Shown: positions 48,836 to 60,470 of the stretch, piece by piece | Numbering within the stretch: position 1 is the stretch's first letter | Layout: each line of letters starts with the position of its first letter | NCBI GenBank assembly: GCA_028023455.1 | Contig: JAQFVV010006246.1 | Span: 4,788,363 to 4,852,362, forward strand | Length of the DNA: 64,000 nt | Origin: Epiperipatus broadwayi | Lineage: Eukaryota > Onychophora > Udeonychophora > Euonychophora > Peripatidae | Direction of reading: 5' to 3' | Program-made: the position numbers and the translations under genes | The notes under the pieces: generated by a model | Told to the model about the DNA's origin: nothing | The model's database searches: none | Seen by the model: the letters and a program-made list of their open reading frames with translations, nothing else

Positions 48836-48903
48836 TATTGACTAGTTTAGCTTTATGCTTCTAATGTTTATGTATATATTGTAGAGAAATTTATCATATA
48901 TTT

Positions 48904-49010
48904 GTCAAGCATTGGTGGTCGAGAGGTCAGCGATAGCTGCTTTACAAGCAAGTTGTCCCGGATTAGCGAGTTCGCTTCCCGGCTGATGCTATGACACATG
49001 AGAAAAAAAA
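48904..49010 (+). mobile_element. tRNA-derived SINE with 11-bp target-site duplication
   Basis: TTGGTGGTCGAGAGGTCAG (A-box-like) and GAGTTCGCTTCCCGGC (B-box-like, GTTCGNNTCC) about 55 bp apart, then TGATGCTATGACACATGAG and an A tail. ATCATATATTT flanks it on both sides (48,893-48,903 and 49,011-49,021). Best-preserved copy of the family also found at 15.8 and 23.6 kb. No LINE tail similarity to the RTE copies in the window was noticed. Confidence 0.8.
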
Positions 49011-49059
49011 ATCATATATTTTATTACTATGACCCAACAATTTTTTGGGCAAGCCAAAT

Positions 49060-50590
49060 GCAAAAAAAAACTAATCTCTAAGATATGTAAGTATAATCCT
49101 AATGAAGCAACACTGTCTCATGAATAGCAATATTTCCTTCTACGCAAGTTGGATGAGCCAAATGTAAAAAACAAACTAATAAAGACTGTCAAAATATAAA
49201 ACTAAAATAAATGTTGTTCACTGAACTGCTTGCAAATTTGGGTAATCATGACTATAATAAAATATAACTGAGCATGGCTAACTAGCTATGCAAGTGAATC
49301 ATAGATTTGGGCAACCATATATAATAAATTGTGAACCAAGTATTTTTCCATCCTTATGCGCTAAATATTTGGGCAATCTAAAATATACTATTTAAATGTT
49401 GTACTTAGCCAACTAAAATATAAAACTAATAAATAGACAAATAAATATGTTAATCCACAAATGCCTCTATGGCAGTTTAAATTTATATTTATAATGAACT
49501 TATAAATCTGTAAAAAGCACCAATGATCCAAATAATGAGTATCTTGCCTGGCAAAAAAAAATATGACTCAATAAAATGATGACTTATGTGATGATAAAGT
49601 GTAGTATGGGATGCACAATGAATTATCTTAATTATAGAATAGGTTATGTAATAAAACAATTTATGATTGATGTAATAAGCAAAATCAAAATGCTTGAGTT
49701 AAAACTAATAATATAAATTGAGATAAGCATTGAGGTGGGTAAAATAATGATTATAATTCTAATTTATCAACTGCAATCTAATATCATATCATATATTTCA
49801 TAAGTTATCACTCCCTCCTTTTTTCATTTTATGATTGCAATTGATAGATGTGTTATACATTTAAATTATAAAGCATACAGTTGTAAAAGGGTTAATTATA
49901 CTCTTTAAACAAAGCAATAAAGAAAAAAACTTTTTTTTTAAAAAAAAAACCCCATATCATTTAAATGGTAACGAATGACAAGTAGTTTATAATAGAAATT
50001 ATAATGAAAATAAAACTTTAATAAATGATTTATCTTTAACTTGTAATTGTGCTTTTTTAAAACCATTTTTTTTAAATAAATGAAACTTGTATTACTATTA
50101 AAGTTTTACTAGCATCTATTACCAGTTTTGCATAAATATGATTCCAGCTCATTTCATTTGAATCATAAAGATATCAAATGAAAAAGAGAGCCCTGCCCCC
50201 CCTCTAAGATATCTTATTCATAGTCCATATTTCTTTGCTTTATGTTCCAAATATATTTATAAAAGATAAAATAAAAAAACTTTAAGCAAAAGAATGTTAT
50301 TGCTGAAATTGTTTCTGTAGTTGTGGCAACACAAAACAGTCCATTTCTTTTTTAAATGCTTGCTTTTGATAATGTGATTTCTGAAATTCTAATAAGGCAT
50401 TGTTATCACTCACACAATAATTTAAATTATTTCATTTTAAAATTTAATAGAGATTAATTTATTCCACATTTATTCAAACCAATAACATATCTTATTAAAT
50501 ATTTGGAACTTTAATTATTTTCTTTATTTAGCAATTTATACACTATAGAAAATGACAAATGAAGACGTGTGTACCATAGATATATATCCT
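49060..50590. repeat. Diverged duplicated block, copy 1
   Basis: Collinear with 52,650-54,190: ACTAATCTCTAAGATAT, TTCACTGAAC, the GGGCAACCA..TATAATAAAT block, the GTAATAAAACAATTTATGAT run with ATTGATG..ATAAGCAAA, AGGGTTAATTATA, and the end with TCTAATAAGGCATTGTTATC. Order and spacing are kept with many substitutions and small indels. No transposon ends were found, so it is either an old segmental duplication or two copies of an unrecognised element. A minus-strand open piece common to both is listed separately. Confidence 0.7.
50270..50440 (-). other. Shared open frame in the duplicated block, copy 1
   Basis: The minus strand reads NLNYCVSDNNALLEFQKSHY then QKQAFKKEMDCFVLPQLQ before a stop. 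The other copy (53,822-54,046) is open for 75 codons with NLNYCVSDNALLEFQ and VLKKEKDCILLLQF at the same place. Frame preservation with substitutions hints at former coding, but the shared ancestry alone could explain it. No family recognised. Confidence 0.2.
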
Positions 50591-52649
50591 TAATAAAAAA
50601 ACAATTCTAAACAACTAACATAAGGTTATCACTACAAAATAAACTTTCCATCAATAAATCATAGTTAATCAAAACTATACCACCACAATAATGAAATTAA
50701 TGCTTATGTACAAGGTGTTTTATATAAAAAATTATCTAAATATACTAAAATCAACAATACAAACACCCTGCAATAATTATAAGCATTTGCATTTTCACAT
50801 TTATCCTAACTGGATATTTGTTAAATAAGTCCATAACAACATATAAGTGGGATTGACAAGAGTAACCCCTTCATTTCTAATGAATATGGAATCCTTGTAT
50901 CAAATAAAATCAAATATAATAATCACTATAAATTAAATATTTACTACTGTATCCATAACAATTCATGCACTTGATTCCAGTCTTGCCATAAACTATATTT
51001 TCTAAATCATTAATCTCACAATCAAAACATACATCATTGATCTTATTTTGTGATACAGAAAATTTTCTCATATTCAGTCAAGAACCTATATTCATGGCTA
51101 CGCAGTTCATGATAATAAAACCATTTAGACATTAAAGGTTTTATTTCTGAAGACAAAATTTTATATCATCAATATTTAAGCTTTTTGAGGGAATTAACCT
51201 TTAAAAAAACCTGGTCATCACATTCAAGTAAATGGCTTCACTCTATCTGAATTTCCAAACTTTGTACCTCTTGTCCCTGTTTATTCTGTGCCTTCTGAAA
51301 CTATCATTAATTTAATATTTAATTAGGCTTCTAAAGCTTTATCATTACTTTGGCATTTCAATCTATCTTCTAACTCACATTGACCTTCTATCTTAATTAC
51401 TGTCACTTCTTTGACCTTTTAGTTTAAGTTCTTCTTGGCTTGGCATCACTTCTTGTTTAAATAATTCCAGACAACATACTTTTCTGATTTTCATATAGCT
51501 CACTTTGTTACATTTTTATAATCTTGTTTCATTTCCTACAAAGGCTCTTTTCCGTTTTGTCTTAATATTTGAATAAGCTCTTCTTGGTCTCATTTCAAAT
51601 GCTTCATTCATCCATTCTTTTTAACATGATCATTATAGGTCTGTTTTGGTCATTCCTTAATGAGACAGACTTCATTAAATTTTCTTCCCTGTCCTGATAT
51701 ATCTCTTATTTTCCATAATTTATATCAGATTTATATTTATGACTTTATTTTAGGAAAAAAACATGACCTTCCTTCTCAATTCAATATCTCAGACAAAATG
51801 AAATAATCATTTTCTCTATTATGTTTTATATGCTGAACCTACAAATCAAATCCCTAAGTCACACATTTCAACTCATGTAATATACTCTGTTAACATAAAA
51901 TACCACAATTTCTTCACCTCTCAATAGTGACTGATTCACCTATTCACAACATTATCACCCCAAACTAATGTGTATAAATTTCTTTATTAATTTATTTTAA
52001 AAAAATTCAACACAACATAGCATAAATATCATGACTATGCTCAAAAGTTTTGAATTATGTGATCAAAAAATAACTAAAGTACAATACCTTCAATTATATA
52101 AGCTAAGTTCGAATACTTTCATTATTTATTTTAGAGTTGCTTCCTGTAAACTTAATATTTATTAGTAATGAGCCCATGTTCTTTGGCATTTTACTAACAT
52201 ATAGCATATATCAAGTGCTTTTAAAGTCACAAACTCATTTTTATTATTATATGGAAAGTCCAAGCATTATTATCTAGTACTTTGCCTTTATATGCCCATT
52301 TTTGGCATATCTATAAGACATTTTATTTATTAAGCATTTTACACTGCTATTTCTTGACACATGTATTCTCATACCTCTATTTTTCAAAAAACAATTTGAC
52401 AACCCACTATAAATTCAAACCCTTAGCAAAGCACAACTACATATTTAAAATTATCTATAGTCATTACTATTTAATCTAACATAAGTATAAACAAAAATAG
52501 CTGATCTCATGATCATTGATCAATTATTTTGAATCTATATATCTATTATGCAACGTTAAATCTCTCATGGGTCATGGATAAATATTCAAGCCCCACATTA
52601 GGTGGCAAAGGTGAAGGAATTTACCATATATTTTGTTAGTACGCCCGAA
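50591..52649. other. A+T-rich stretch between the duplicated blocks
   Basis: The region 51,180-51,780 is less A/T-simple and on the minus strand shows short open pieces such as FEMRPRRAYSNIKTKRKRAF and VMPSQEELKLKGQRSD that look like a decayed coding element; I cannot name it. The rest shows nothing. Confidence 0.3.
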
Positions 52650-54190
52650 CAAAAACTAATCTCTAAGATATATAAGAACAATTCTAACAAAGTAACATTC
52701 TTATGAATAACAACAATATTTCATTCTATAGAAGTTGTGTAAACTAAATGTAAAAGGAAAACTAAGACTGAAAATGTAAAACTAGAGTGCTATTCACTGA
52801 ACAGCTTGCATATTTGGGCAACCACATATAATAAATCAATTGAAAACCAAGTGTTTTTTCCACTTATACACTAAATATTTGGACAATCTAAATATAACTA
52901 ATAGACAAATAAATGTTGACCCACAAATAGTTCTGGCAGTTTAAATTTATAATAGACTTATAAATCTGTAAAGAGTGCCAATGGTCCAAATAATAAGTAT
53001 ATTGCCTTGTGAAGAAAATGCAATTCAATAAATGATAACTTATGAGAAGATAAAGTGAAATATGGGATGCACAATAAATTGTTTCGATTATACAATAGGT
53101 TATGTAATAAAACAATTTATGATTGATGCAATAAGCAAATCAAAATATCTAAATTAATGGTAAAAATTTATTGAAATAAGCATTAACTCATTGAGGTGGA
53201 TAAAATAAAGATTATAATTCTAATTTACCAACTGCAATATCCTGTCACATATTTTGTTAAGTCATCTCCCCTCCTATTTTTGATTGCAATTGACAGATTT
53301 GATATATATTTAAATTATAAAAGCAGTTGCAAAAGGGTTAATTATAAACTCTTTAAACAAAGCAATAAAAAAAACTTTAATATTGTTACTTTAAAAAAAA
53401 AAAATTTCCATATCATTTAAATGATAAGAAATGCTAAGTAGGTTATAATAATGAAACTTATTAATAAAAACAAAATTTTAATCATTTACTATTAAGCTTG
53501 TAATTATGCTTTTAACTATTTTTTTTTATAAAATTTATGACTGTTAAGGTTTTATTAGCATGTTTCCAGTTTTGCATATATCACTCCAGCCAATAATTCA
53601 TTATTTAATGTTTCTTTTGGCACCTTTTTGTTAGGAAAAACAAATAGGGATCCATAATTGAATAATTAGATAATATCCAATTATTATTCCTTACGATACT
53701 GCAATCCAAAGTAAATTCAATTACCTTAACTTTATGGAGATCAGCAAGTTTATGATATTAATTTCATTTGAATCATAAAAATATCAAATGAAAGAAGCCC
53801 ATGCCCTCTAAGTTGTCTTATTCACAATCCATATTTCTTTGCTATGTTGTAAATATATTTATAAAAGGAAAACACAAAATTTTGAGCAAAAGTATGTGGT
53901 CTTACTGAAATCATTTCTGTAAACTGTAGCAACAAAATGCAATCCTTTTCTTTTTTAAGCACTGGTTTTTGATCACGATTCTTTTCCTTTTGAAATTCTA
54001 ATAAGGCATTATCACTCACACAATAATTTAAATTAAAATATTTCATTTTAAAATAAATGATTCATTTATTCCAGATTTATTCAAAACAACATATCTTATT
54101 AAACATTTGAACCTTGAATGGTTCTTTACTTAGCAATTTATAAATGAGAAAATGATAAATTGAAGATGCATTTATACTATATATTGAATT
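52650..54190. repeat. Diverged duplicated block, copy 2
   Basis: Partner of 49,060-50,590, about 3.6 kb downstream in the same orientation. It lacks some internal pieces of copy 1 (near 49,240-49,310) and carries an extra piece near 53,600-53,750. A 75-codon minus-strand frame lies at 53,822-54,046. Confidence 0.7.
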
Positions 54191-54953
54191 CGGGGTTCTG
54201 CAATTTTTTATAAAGTGCTCCACAACTTCAACAACATTGAGAATCACTAGGATATTGTAACTAATGAATTATTATATTTAGTAAAAAAATATATTGTTCT
54301 TTGATAATAATTTAATCATATTTATAGCTATAGCCTCCAGATAAATATACACTCAATAAATGTTCATCTACATAAAATCATTTCTTGCTGAAAATATTTG
54401 TTATAAATGCTCTGCTATGCTTCAAGTTTAGAAATATTTCTAAAGGCATTTTGCCAATCTTTAATACACAACCTTCTTCATAATTGAAACTATTATCACC
54501 CTTTTGATTCATTAAATGCATTCTATTTTTTCCTGCTATTTCACCATTGCCTAGCAATGATTATGATAATATATTTAAACTTATTTGCTGAACTACCAAA
54601 TCTGAAAACGTTTTTATAATTAACAAACCAGATTCTCAAAGAATCATTTAAACAAACTTGCATATAACAATTGACAAATAGATTGGCATTGATATAAAAA
54701 GTGAGCACTAATTACAAGTTTATTTACATTTTTTGGAAATCTAGCTTGTGAATTATCATAGTTTTTAGACTGTTGTTCCATGAATAGGTTTATATTAAGT
54801 GATATCTATTTGATGAGCAGTCAAGGCATTTAAGTCTTACTAAAATAGCCAATGTATTTGATTTTATGCCTCTATTGATATGATTGTCATACATTAATGT
54901 TTTCACATTCTGATTAGTTGTAGACTAATTAGATTTGCTTAATCTATTATGCG
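54191..54953. other. A+T-rich spacer, nothing recognised
   Basis: No gene, RNA or repeat boundary seen. Confidence 0.4.
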
Positions 54954-55189
54954 TCTGGAATATGTCCACTATCAATAGATTGGGTGTCTACCCAACATCT
55001 TTACATATTGGTGACACTATTAATAGGAATGATTTTTCTATTAGTCACTATCTTTATTAAATAAATCTGTTCTGGAATATGTCCACTATCAATAGGTTGG
55101 GTAAGTCTACTTAATATCTTTACATATTGGTGACACTATTAATAGGAATGATTTTTCTATTAGTCACTATCTTTATCAAATGAATCTGT
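54954..55189 (+). repeat. Two-unit tandem repeat, 117-bp period
   Basis: TCTGGAATATGTCCACTATC starts at 54,954 and again at 55,071. Both units contain AATATTGG-like ACATATTGGTGACACTATTA and TTTTTCTATTAGTCACTATC; differences are few. A recent local duplication without coding content. Confidence 0.85.
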
Positions 55190-56630
55190 CAATAACAAGC
55201 AAATGGGAGAAATAAAAGCACACTGGATTCAAATAAGATTAGTACATTTTGATTAAGATTTGAAGTCTAATTTGACTAATCTTATTTAGTTTAAAAATTT
55301 AAAAGCTACTATAATTTGCTTTATTGCATCCTATCCTATGATTGCTCAACAAAATCTGTGGCTTCAATTAATAAAGCAAAATAGTTATTTCATAGATACA
55401 TCTATCTAGGGATTTGAGTTTCATAAACCAATGATCTGAATATTCTGTATCAAATTCATGAGTTTGCCATATCTCTGATGTAATCTGAGGAAGCCAATGA
55501 TTTATAAAGTGCTTAATATATAAATGAAAGAAGCAAGATAGTTTAAATTTATTGAATAAATAATATATATAACAGGAAATTATTTCTGTTAAATTGTTAT
55601 TTGCAAAATGTAATTTATATCTGAAATCATCCTGAAAATATTTTTTTTCTTTTATGCAATAGTACTGGAACAGACAAAATTTATATTTCTGAATAATCCA
55701 AATAGCAGATTTACAATGATGAACACATCATCTTAAATTTGCAGGTTGGCTGGATCCAAACCCATTTACTTAAAACAATTTAACTGATTTAAAATTCAGT
55801 TTACAAAACAAGAATGTGAAATATCAATATTTAGTTATTGACTGCTATATTCATGCATCAAAAAAAATATTGAGGCACAACAAATCTTTGGCTAATTATT
55901 ATAAGTAATTAGAATTTCCACTTCCCAAGCAATATTTTATGAGAAATGCTTGGTACTTGGGTTCCAAGTACCTTATGTTTGAAACACTACAAAGACACAT
56001 TTTAGTTATTAGTAGCTATTTTCATCAATTAGATTCCAGAAATTTTCAAAAAAAGATATGCTCTTAAAACTAGAAATTGTTTTTATAATCTTCAATACAA
56101 AATATTATTTAATACAGCATATTAAGTATAGACAATATACAATTACATAAACTCAACTGCAATAGCACAGCAAAAAGAGCAAGTATCTGGCAATATTATG
56201 TTAAAAAACTACAAGTGCAAGCAATATGAAAAGATTGAAAGTTTAATCCGAGACATTGGTAATTAGCATGGGCACAAAATGGTTCACAAGAACCAGTCTG
56301 CCACTGCTAGAAAATTTCAAGCTAGAACATACTAACTTTACCTACATTAATTTCAAACTAGTAAAAAAACTCTAACATTTTCTCTTGCAGTTATGATAAC
56401 AGTATTAACCATTTGTTAATTTCCTTCAGATAGTGTGAAAAAAACATTAAGATTCAACCATATTAATAGAAAACCTGAAATCTAGGATATATTGGAGGAA
56501 AGTAGTGTCTTGACATTAATTTCAATTTAGTAACTAGTCTCCGATAATTTTTTCTATCTTGTGGCTTTAATAATGCTGTTTAATTAGTTTCATTGCAGAT
56601 AAAGTATGAAAAAAAATTATGGTTCAACTA
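55190..56630. other. A+T-rich stretch, small hairpins
   Basis: Hairpins at about 55,228-55,290 (AAATAAGATTAGT facing ACTAATCTTATTT) and 55,950-55,972 (GGTACTTGG facing CCAAGTACC). No gene or RNA gene recognised. Confidence 0.5.
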
Positions 56631-56794
56631 TATTATTAAAACAGGCAAAACTCTCCATACAGTATTGCCACTCAGTGCAAGCCAAAGTAATCAATGGATG
56701 TAAGAAGGCTTGTGCATAAAATCTCTATCTAATGCCTACTCATCCAATATCCCCAGACTAATTTCTGGCTTGTTTCTAGGTGCAGTGCTCTCAG

Positions 56795-56853
56795 ATCCAA
56801 GGCTCCTCACTGATGAAGGCCACAAGCCAGAAACTAGTCTGGGAATATTGGAT
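56795..56853 (+). ncRNA. Hammerhead ribozyme (family A), intact core
   Basis: Type I layout. Outer stem I: ATCCAA (56,795-56,800) with TTGGAT (56,848-56,853). Inner stem I: TCCTCA with TGGGAA, one mismatch. An internal loop CGG/TA lies between them. Core CTGATGA at 56,810-56,816, stem II GGC/GCC around CACAA (57% of the hairpin, flanked by an A-A mismatch), GAAA at 56,830-56,833, stem III from the palindrome ACTAGT (56,833-56,838) and C17 at 56,839, with predicted cleavage before 56,840. All invariant core nucleotides are present. The six-base self-complementary stem III suggests a dimeric hammerhead, as known for newt satellite and PLE ribozymes. Confidence 0.75.
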
Positions 56854-57215
56854 GAGTAGGCACTAGATGGAGATTTTATACACAAACCTTCTGGTTTCCA
56901 TTGATTACTCTGTCTTGCACTGAGTGGCAATACTGCCTGTTTTAACAAGTTATAAGCAAGCATAAGAAATGGTGATCATGTGATGTTTATTGGTTTAAAA
57001 CCAATCCTGCCTAATAGGATAGTGGTGGCTATGGTTATTAAAAAACCAGATATCAAAATGTATAGGTACTGAACTGAGTTCAGACCTATATAAGCTAATA
57101 AGCTTTAATTGAAAATATTGTTTTCAATTTAAGACTCAGTTTTGTAGTTAAGTAGAGATAAAAGGTGGCTGCTGGGGTTGCATTAGATCCTAAGATCTAG
57201 GTGCAGTACTTTCAG

Positions 57216-57274
57216 ATCCAAGGCTCCTCACTGACGATGGCCACAAGCCAGAAACTAATCTGGGGATATTGGAT
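57216..57274 (+). ncRNA. Hammerhead ribozyme (family A), best stems
   Basis: Outer stem I ATCCAA (57,216-57,221) with TTGGAT (57,269-57,274), inner stem I TCCTCA with TGGGGA fully paired including one G-U, internal loop CGG/TA, core CTGACGA (57,231-57,237; the middle base of CUGANGA is free), stem II TGGC/GCCA around CACAA with four pairs, GAAA (57,251-57,254), stem III ACT/AAT with one mismatch, C17 at 57,260. Predicted cleavage is 421 bp downstream of that in the previous copy. The purine-rich loops are placed to make the loop-loop contact of natural hammerheads. Confidence 0.75.
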
Positions 57275-57425
57275 GAGAGGCACTAGATTGAGGATTTTAT
57301 GCACAAGTCTTCTGGCATCTATTGATTACTCTGGCTTGCACTGAGTGGCAATACTATATGGAGTTTTGCCTGCTTTAATCAGTTATAAGCAAGCATAAGA
57401 AATAGTGATCATGTGATGTTTATTG

Positions 57426-58210
57426 GTTCAATTATATTACCAGTAAAATTTATCAATGAGATTACTTGATAACACAGATCCAAAGCTTTTTTAATAACAT
57501 AAAGCATAAAAAAAATTCTATTAGAAACATTTAGTTGTCATGCAACTGAAGCTTTCTTTCAAATTTATGATATTGGAGAAGTAGTGAAAAATATATTTCA
57601 ATATTCTGATGTTAATTTAAAAAGCAATAAAACAGAATCACAATAAAATATGCTAAATAAATCTTGCTTCTTAGTATTTTTCTTCTTTCCTCTTAATAAA
57701 TCTTATAACTAAAATCAATCTTATTCCCATTTTTAATATCAAAATCTTTTCTGTAATTAAATAAAAAAATCAATCTATAAAAAATTCTTATGTTTAAGCT
57801 TTCAACATCTTAGTTACATAATAAATTAGATTAAAATTGAATGAATAATGTAAGACTTCTTAAAAAGATATTTTATACAAACTCAAAATGGTCTTTTGTG
57901 GAAGCAGAACCTCATTACTGTATAAATATTATTTCAAAGACATTCTAAAGTGCAATATTGATTTGTTTTCATTGGAAAGATATGGCAGAAACCAGAATAC
58001 ATACATATAGAGTTACATTTGGTATTTAAAAAAAAAATTCCAAGCAAATTAAGAGAAAAAATAAACAAAAAAAAGATGAATATTTCTGTAGTGTAATTTT
58101 CATTACACCACTCTCGTGCAAAGTAGGGATTGGTTTCTGTCCCCTTTTAACACCTTGTAAAGTGATGTGATCATAAACATATAATGAAAGACACACAAAA
58201 AGATGTATGA
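57426..58210. other. A+T-rich spacer, nothing recognised
   Basis: No gene or RNA gene. The last 120 bp may belong to the family C element at 58.2 kb. Confidence 0.4.
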
Positions 58211-58212
58211 TC

Positions 58213-58258
58213 TCCCAAAATGCATATTTCCTGCTGAACTAGCACTTATCAGTTGGCC
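58213..58258 (-). ncRNA. Hammerhead ribozyme motif (family C), one core change
   Basis: Minus strand: GGGCCAA, CTGATAA (G to A in the core), GTGCT...AGCAG stem II, GAAATATGCAT, T, TTGGG. Stem I CCAA/TTGG (58,253-58,256 with 58,215-58,218) and the palindromic stem III position are kept. The core change should abolish cleavage. The neighbouring CTCTTACACATATC matches the flank of the 23.3- and 24.5-kb copies. Confidence 0.5.
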
Positions 58259-58264
58259 CAGACT

Positions 58265-60015
58265 ATAATCTCTTACACATATCTTTTATTTAGTATATAG
58301 ATAACAAATTATAAGTTTAATTGATGTGTCAAACTTGCTGACCTCATAATTTTGATACAAACCACTTAATGGAGTATGTTAATACTTTTTATTAGTCATT
58401 CAGCACAAAATGTGCATCTTGGGGGTCATACATCTTTGGTCATATGCTTAGTATATCTCTCCACTAATTGTTAAAAGCAGATACAAACCAGTCCCTATCT
58501 TATGTGAGTGGTTTATGGATTTTCTATAACAATCACTAAATTAATCTCAAAAGGTTCTTTTTAAATCATTTTTGAACTGGAATGGTCATACTCATTTAAA
58601 AATGAATGGACTTAATGAAAAATAAATTCTATTGGTCTCACACCAGATACATAATTTTTAAAAGATAATTTATTTAAGATCATAGAGTAATGAATAACAT
58701 ATTTTCAAAGTATTGTGAGAACAGTAAACCTATCTATACCACATTCTTTAATCACCACATATTATGGTCTTCTGGTTCAAGTAGCTAGATGATGTTTGAG
58801 CATCAAAATAATAGGTTGGGCTAAATAGTTCCATTTGAGTGACCAAACTGGATTTTTTTCTTTTCCTCAGTTGGAAATCAATTGTGCACGTTAATCCTAA
58901 AATACATCACTCTCCCATAGCATTGAATTATATAAAACAAATTAATATTCTCTTCACTAAATAACCTTACTTGCTCTTGGATTAACAAAAAATATTTATA
59001 TAAACTAGTGTTTTTATTATAATTATGAAATTTTGTTACTGATAAAATCATGCTTATTTGCAGTGATAATTTCCTCCCTTTTTTTTTTTTTGGATAGAAT
59101 TTATTAAAAATTTGACATTTATTTTTTTCTTTAAATATTAAATTTAGATATCTTTTTATAACTTATTACATATGTATTTAGGCAGGCTGTGTTTGTAGAT
59201 TGTACTGAATTGAAATTATTTAATGCTGCAATCTGATATTTATTCCTTAATAACATTAAATTTAACTGGATCTTTTTCTTAGTCAATTACAGTCTCTATT
59301 CCTAATAGTTATAGAAATTGTTGCATTAGTTTTTTTTTCCAATACCAAGTCACCAAAGACATTTAGACAGTAAGTTTGCTGATTCTGTATCATGATGAGA
59401 TCACATCTGATAAATTTCAAAATCTGCCATTTTATTGATAAACATTTGAATAGAAAATGTCATCACTTATGCTAATAGCAACTCAACATTTTCCCACGAT
59501 TTGATTTAATGAGGAACATGTCTAGGACCAATCCTATAATGAATAAACTCAAGGTGATTTCTCAGATAAAAAATTTAAAATAAAAAAATACTAATTACTT
59601 AATAAGATAATGCAAGAAAATTTTAGTAGCAGGATATTTTAAGCAATCAATCTTTCTGACAATCTTCTTTCATTGTTATTTATTTATATAATTCTCTAAA
59701 AACTTTGAAAATTATTGTATTATTTAAAGGGCAGATCTTTTTTCTGTCAAACTATCCAATCTCTTCACCGGTAGTAAAATGCTCCAAATTTTATGGATAT
59801 AATCAACTTTTCCTTTTTTAAAAATAATCAAATACTATAATCTATATAAGCAATCTTGATACGAAAATAAACCTTAATTTGCTGGTTTAATTGCTTTCAT
59901 TTACAAAATAATGGTCGCTAGTAAACAGTTAGTCAAATTATCATAGCCACAAATAACTAATATGCTCTGTAATATTATAAACCTTTATTATTATATAACA
60001 ATTACAAATACTTCA
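58265..60015. other. A+T-rich stretch with nothing recognised
   Basis: No coding, RNA or repeat boundary recognised on either strand. T run at 59,080-59,091. Confidence 0.5.
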
Positions 60016-60470
60016 TTAAAACAGGCAAACTACCCATGCAATATTGTCCCTCAGTGCAAGACAGTGTAATCAATGGATGTCACAAGGCTTGAGCATAAAA
60101 TCCCATCTAATGCCTACTCATCCAATATCACCAGAGTAGTTTCTGACCTGTGGCCTTCATCAGTGAGGAGCCTTGGATCTGAGAGCAGTGCACCTAGATC
60201 GTAGGATCTAATGCAACCCTCCAGCAGCCACCTTTTATCTCTACTTAAGAACGAAACTATGAGTCTTAAATTGAAAACACAATATTTTCAATCTAAGCTC
60301 ATTAGTTTATATAGTCATAAGATCTGAACTCAGTTCAGTACGTATACATTTTGATGTCTTTAATAACAATAGCCACCACTATCCTATTAGGCAGGATTGG
60401 CTTTAAGTCAATAAACATAACATGATCACCATAAGAAATGGTGATCATGTGATGTTTATTGGTTACAAAT
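60016..60470 (-). mobile_element. Family A repeat, one nearly full minus-oriented unit
   Basis: AAAACAGGCAAACTACCCAT, GCATAAAATCCC, the minus hammerhead, TAGGATCTAATGCAACCCTC, CAGCAGCCACCTTTTATCTC, GAAAACACAATATTTTCAAT, ATAGCCACCACTATCCTATT, AGGCAGGATTGGCTTTAA and ATAAACATAACATGATCACC, i.e. all blocks of the unit in order. At the right it meets an inverted tail piece, making a perfect 11-bp hairpin CATGATCACCA/TGGTGATCATG at 60,422-60,451. It defines the monomer content best. Confidence 0.8.
60117..60179 (-). ncRNA. Hammerhead ribozyme (family A), intact core, weak stem III
   Basis: Minus strand: ATCCAAGG, CTCCTCA, core CTGATGA, stem II GGCC/GGTC around ACA, GAAA, CTACTC, TGGTGATATTGGAT. Core bases are intact. 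Stem III (ACT/ACT) is no longer self-complementary and inner stem I has one mismatch, so activity is doubtful. Confidence 0.6.

Larger units (their letters stand above)
56631..57425. mobile_element. Family A repeat, composite with two direct hammerhead units
   Basis: The left end is a minus-oriented partial unit (AAAACAGGCAAAACTCTCCA ... TTTCTGGCTTGT), joined at 56,776 to a plus-oriented series: hammerhead, AAGCATAAGAAATGGTGATC tail, CCTAATAGGATAGTGGTGGC, TGAACTGAGTTCAGACCTAT, AAGTAGAGATAAAAGGTGGC, TAGATCCTAAGATCTAG, second hammerhead and again GCACTGAGTGGCAATAC, AGTTTTGCCTG and the tail. The plus part is therefore a little under two tandem units with a 421-bp period. No coding. The layout matches dimeric repeats that give a circular monomer after self-cleavage (retrozymes, PLE terminal repeats). 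Confidence 0.8.

Noticed and set aside
48904-49010. Genuine tRNA gene
   Set aside because: The cloverleaf is not complete, and the target-site duplication, A tail and sister copies indicate a SINE.
54954-55189. CRISPR-like or satellite array
   Set aside because: Only two units of 117 bp with no spacers; a simple tandem duplication.
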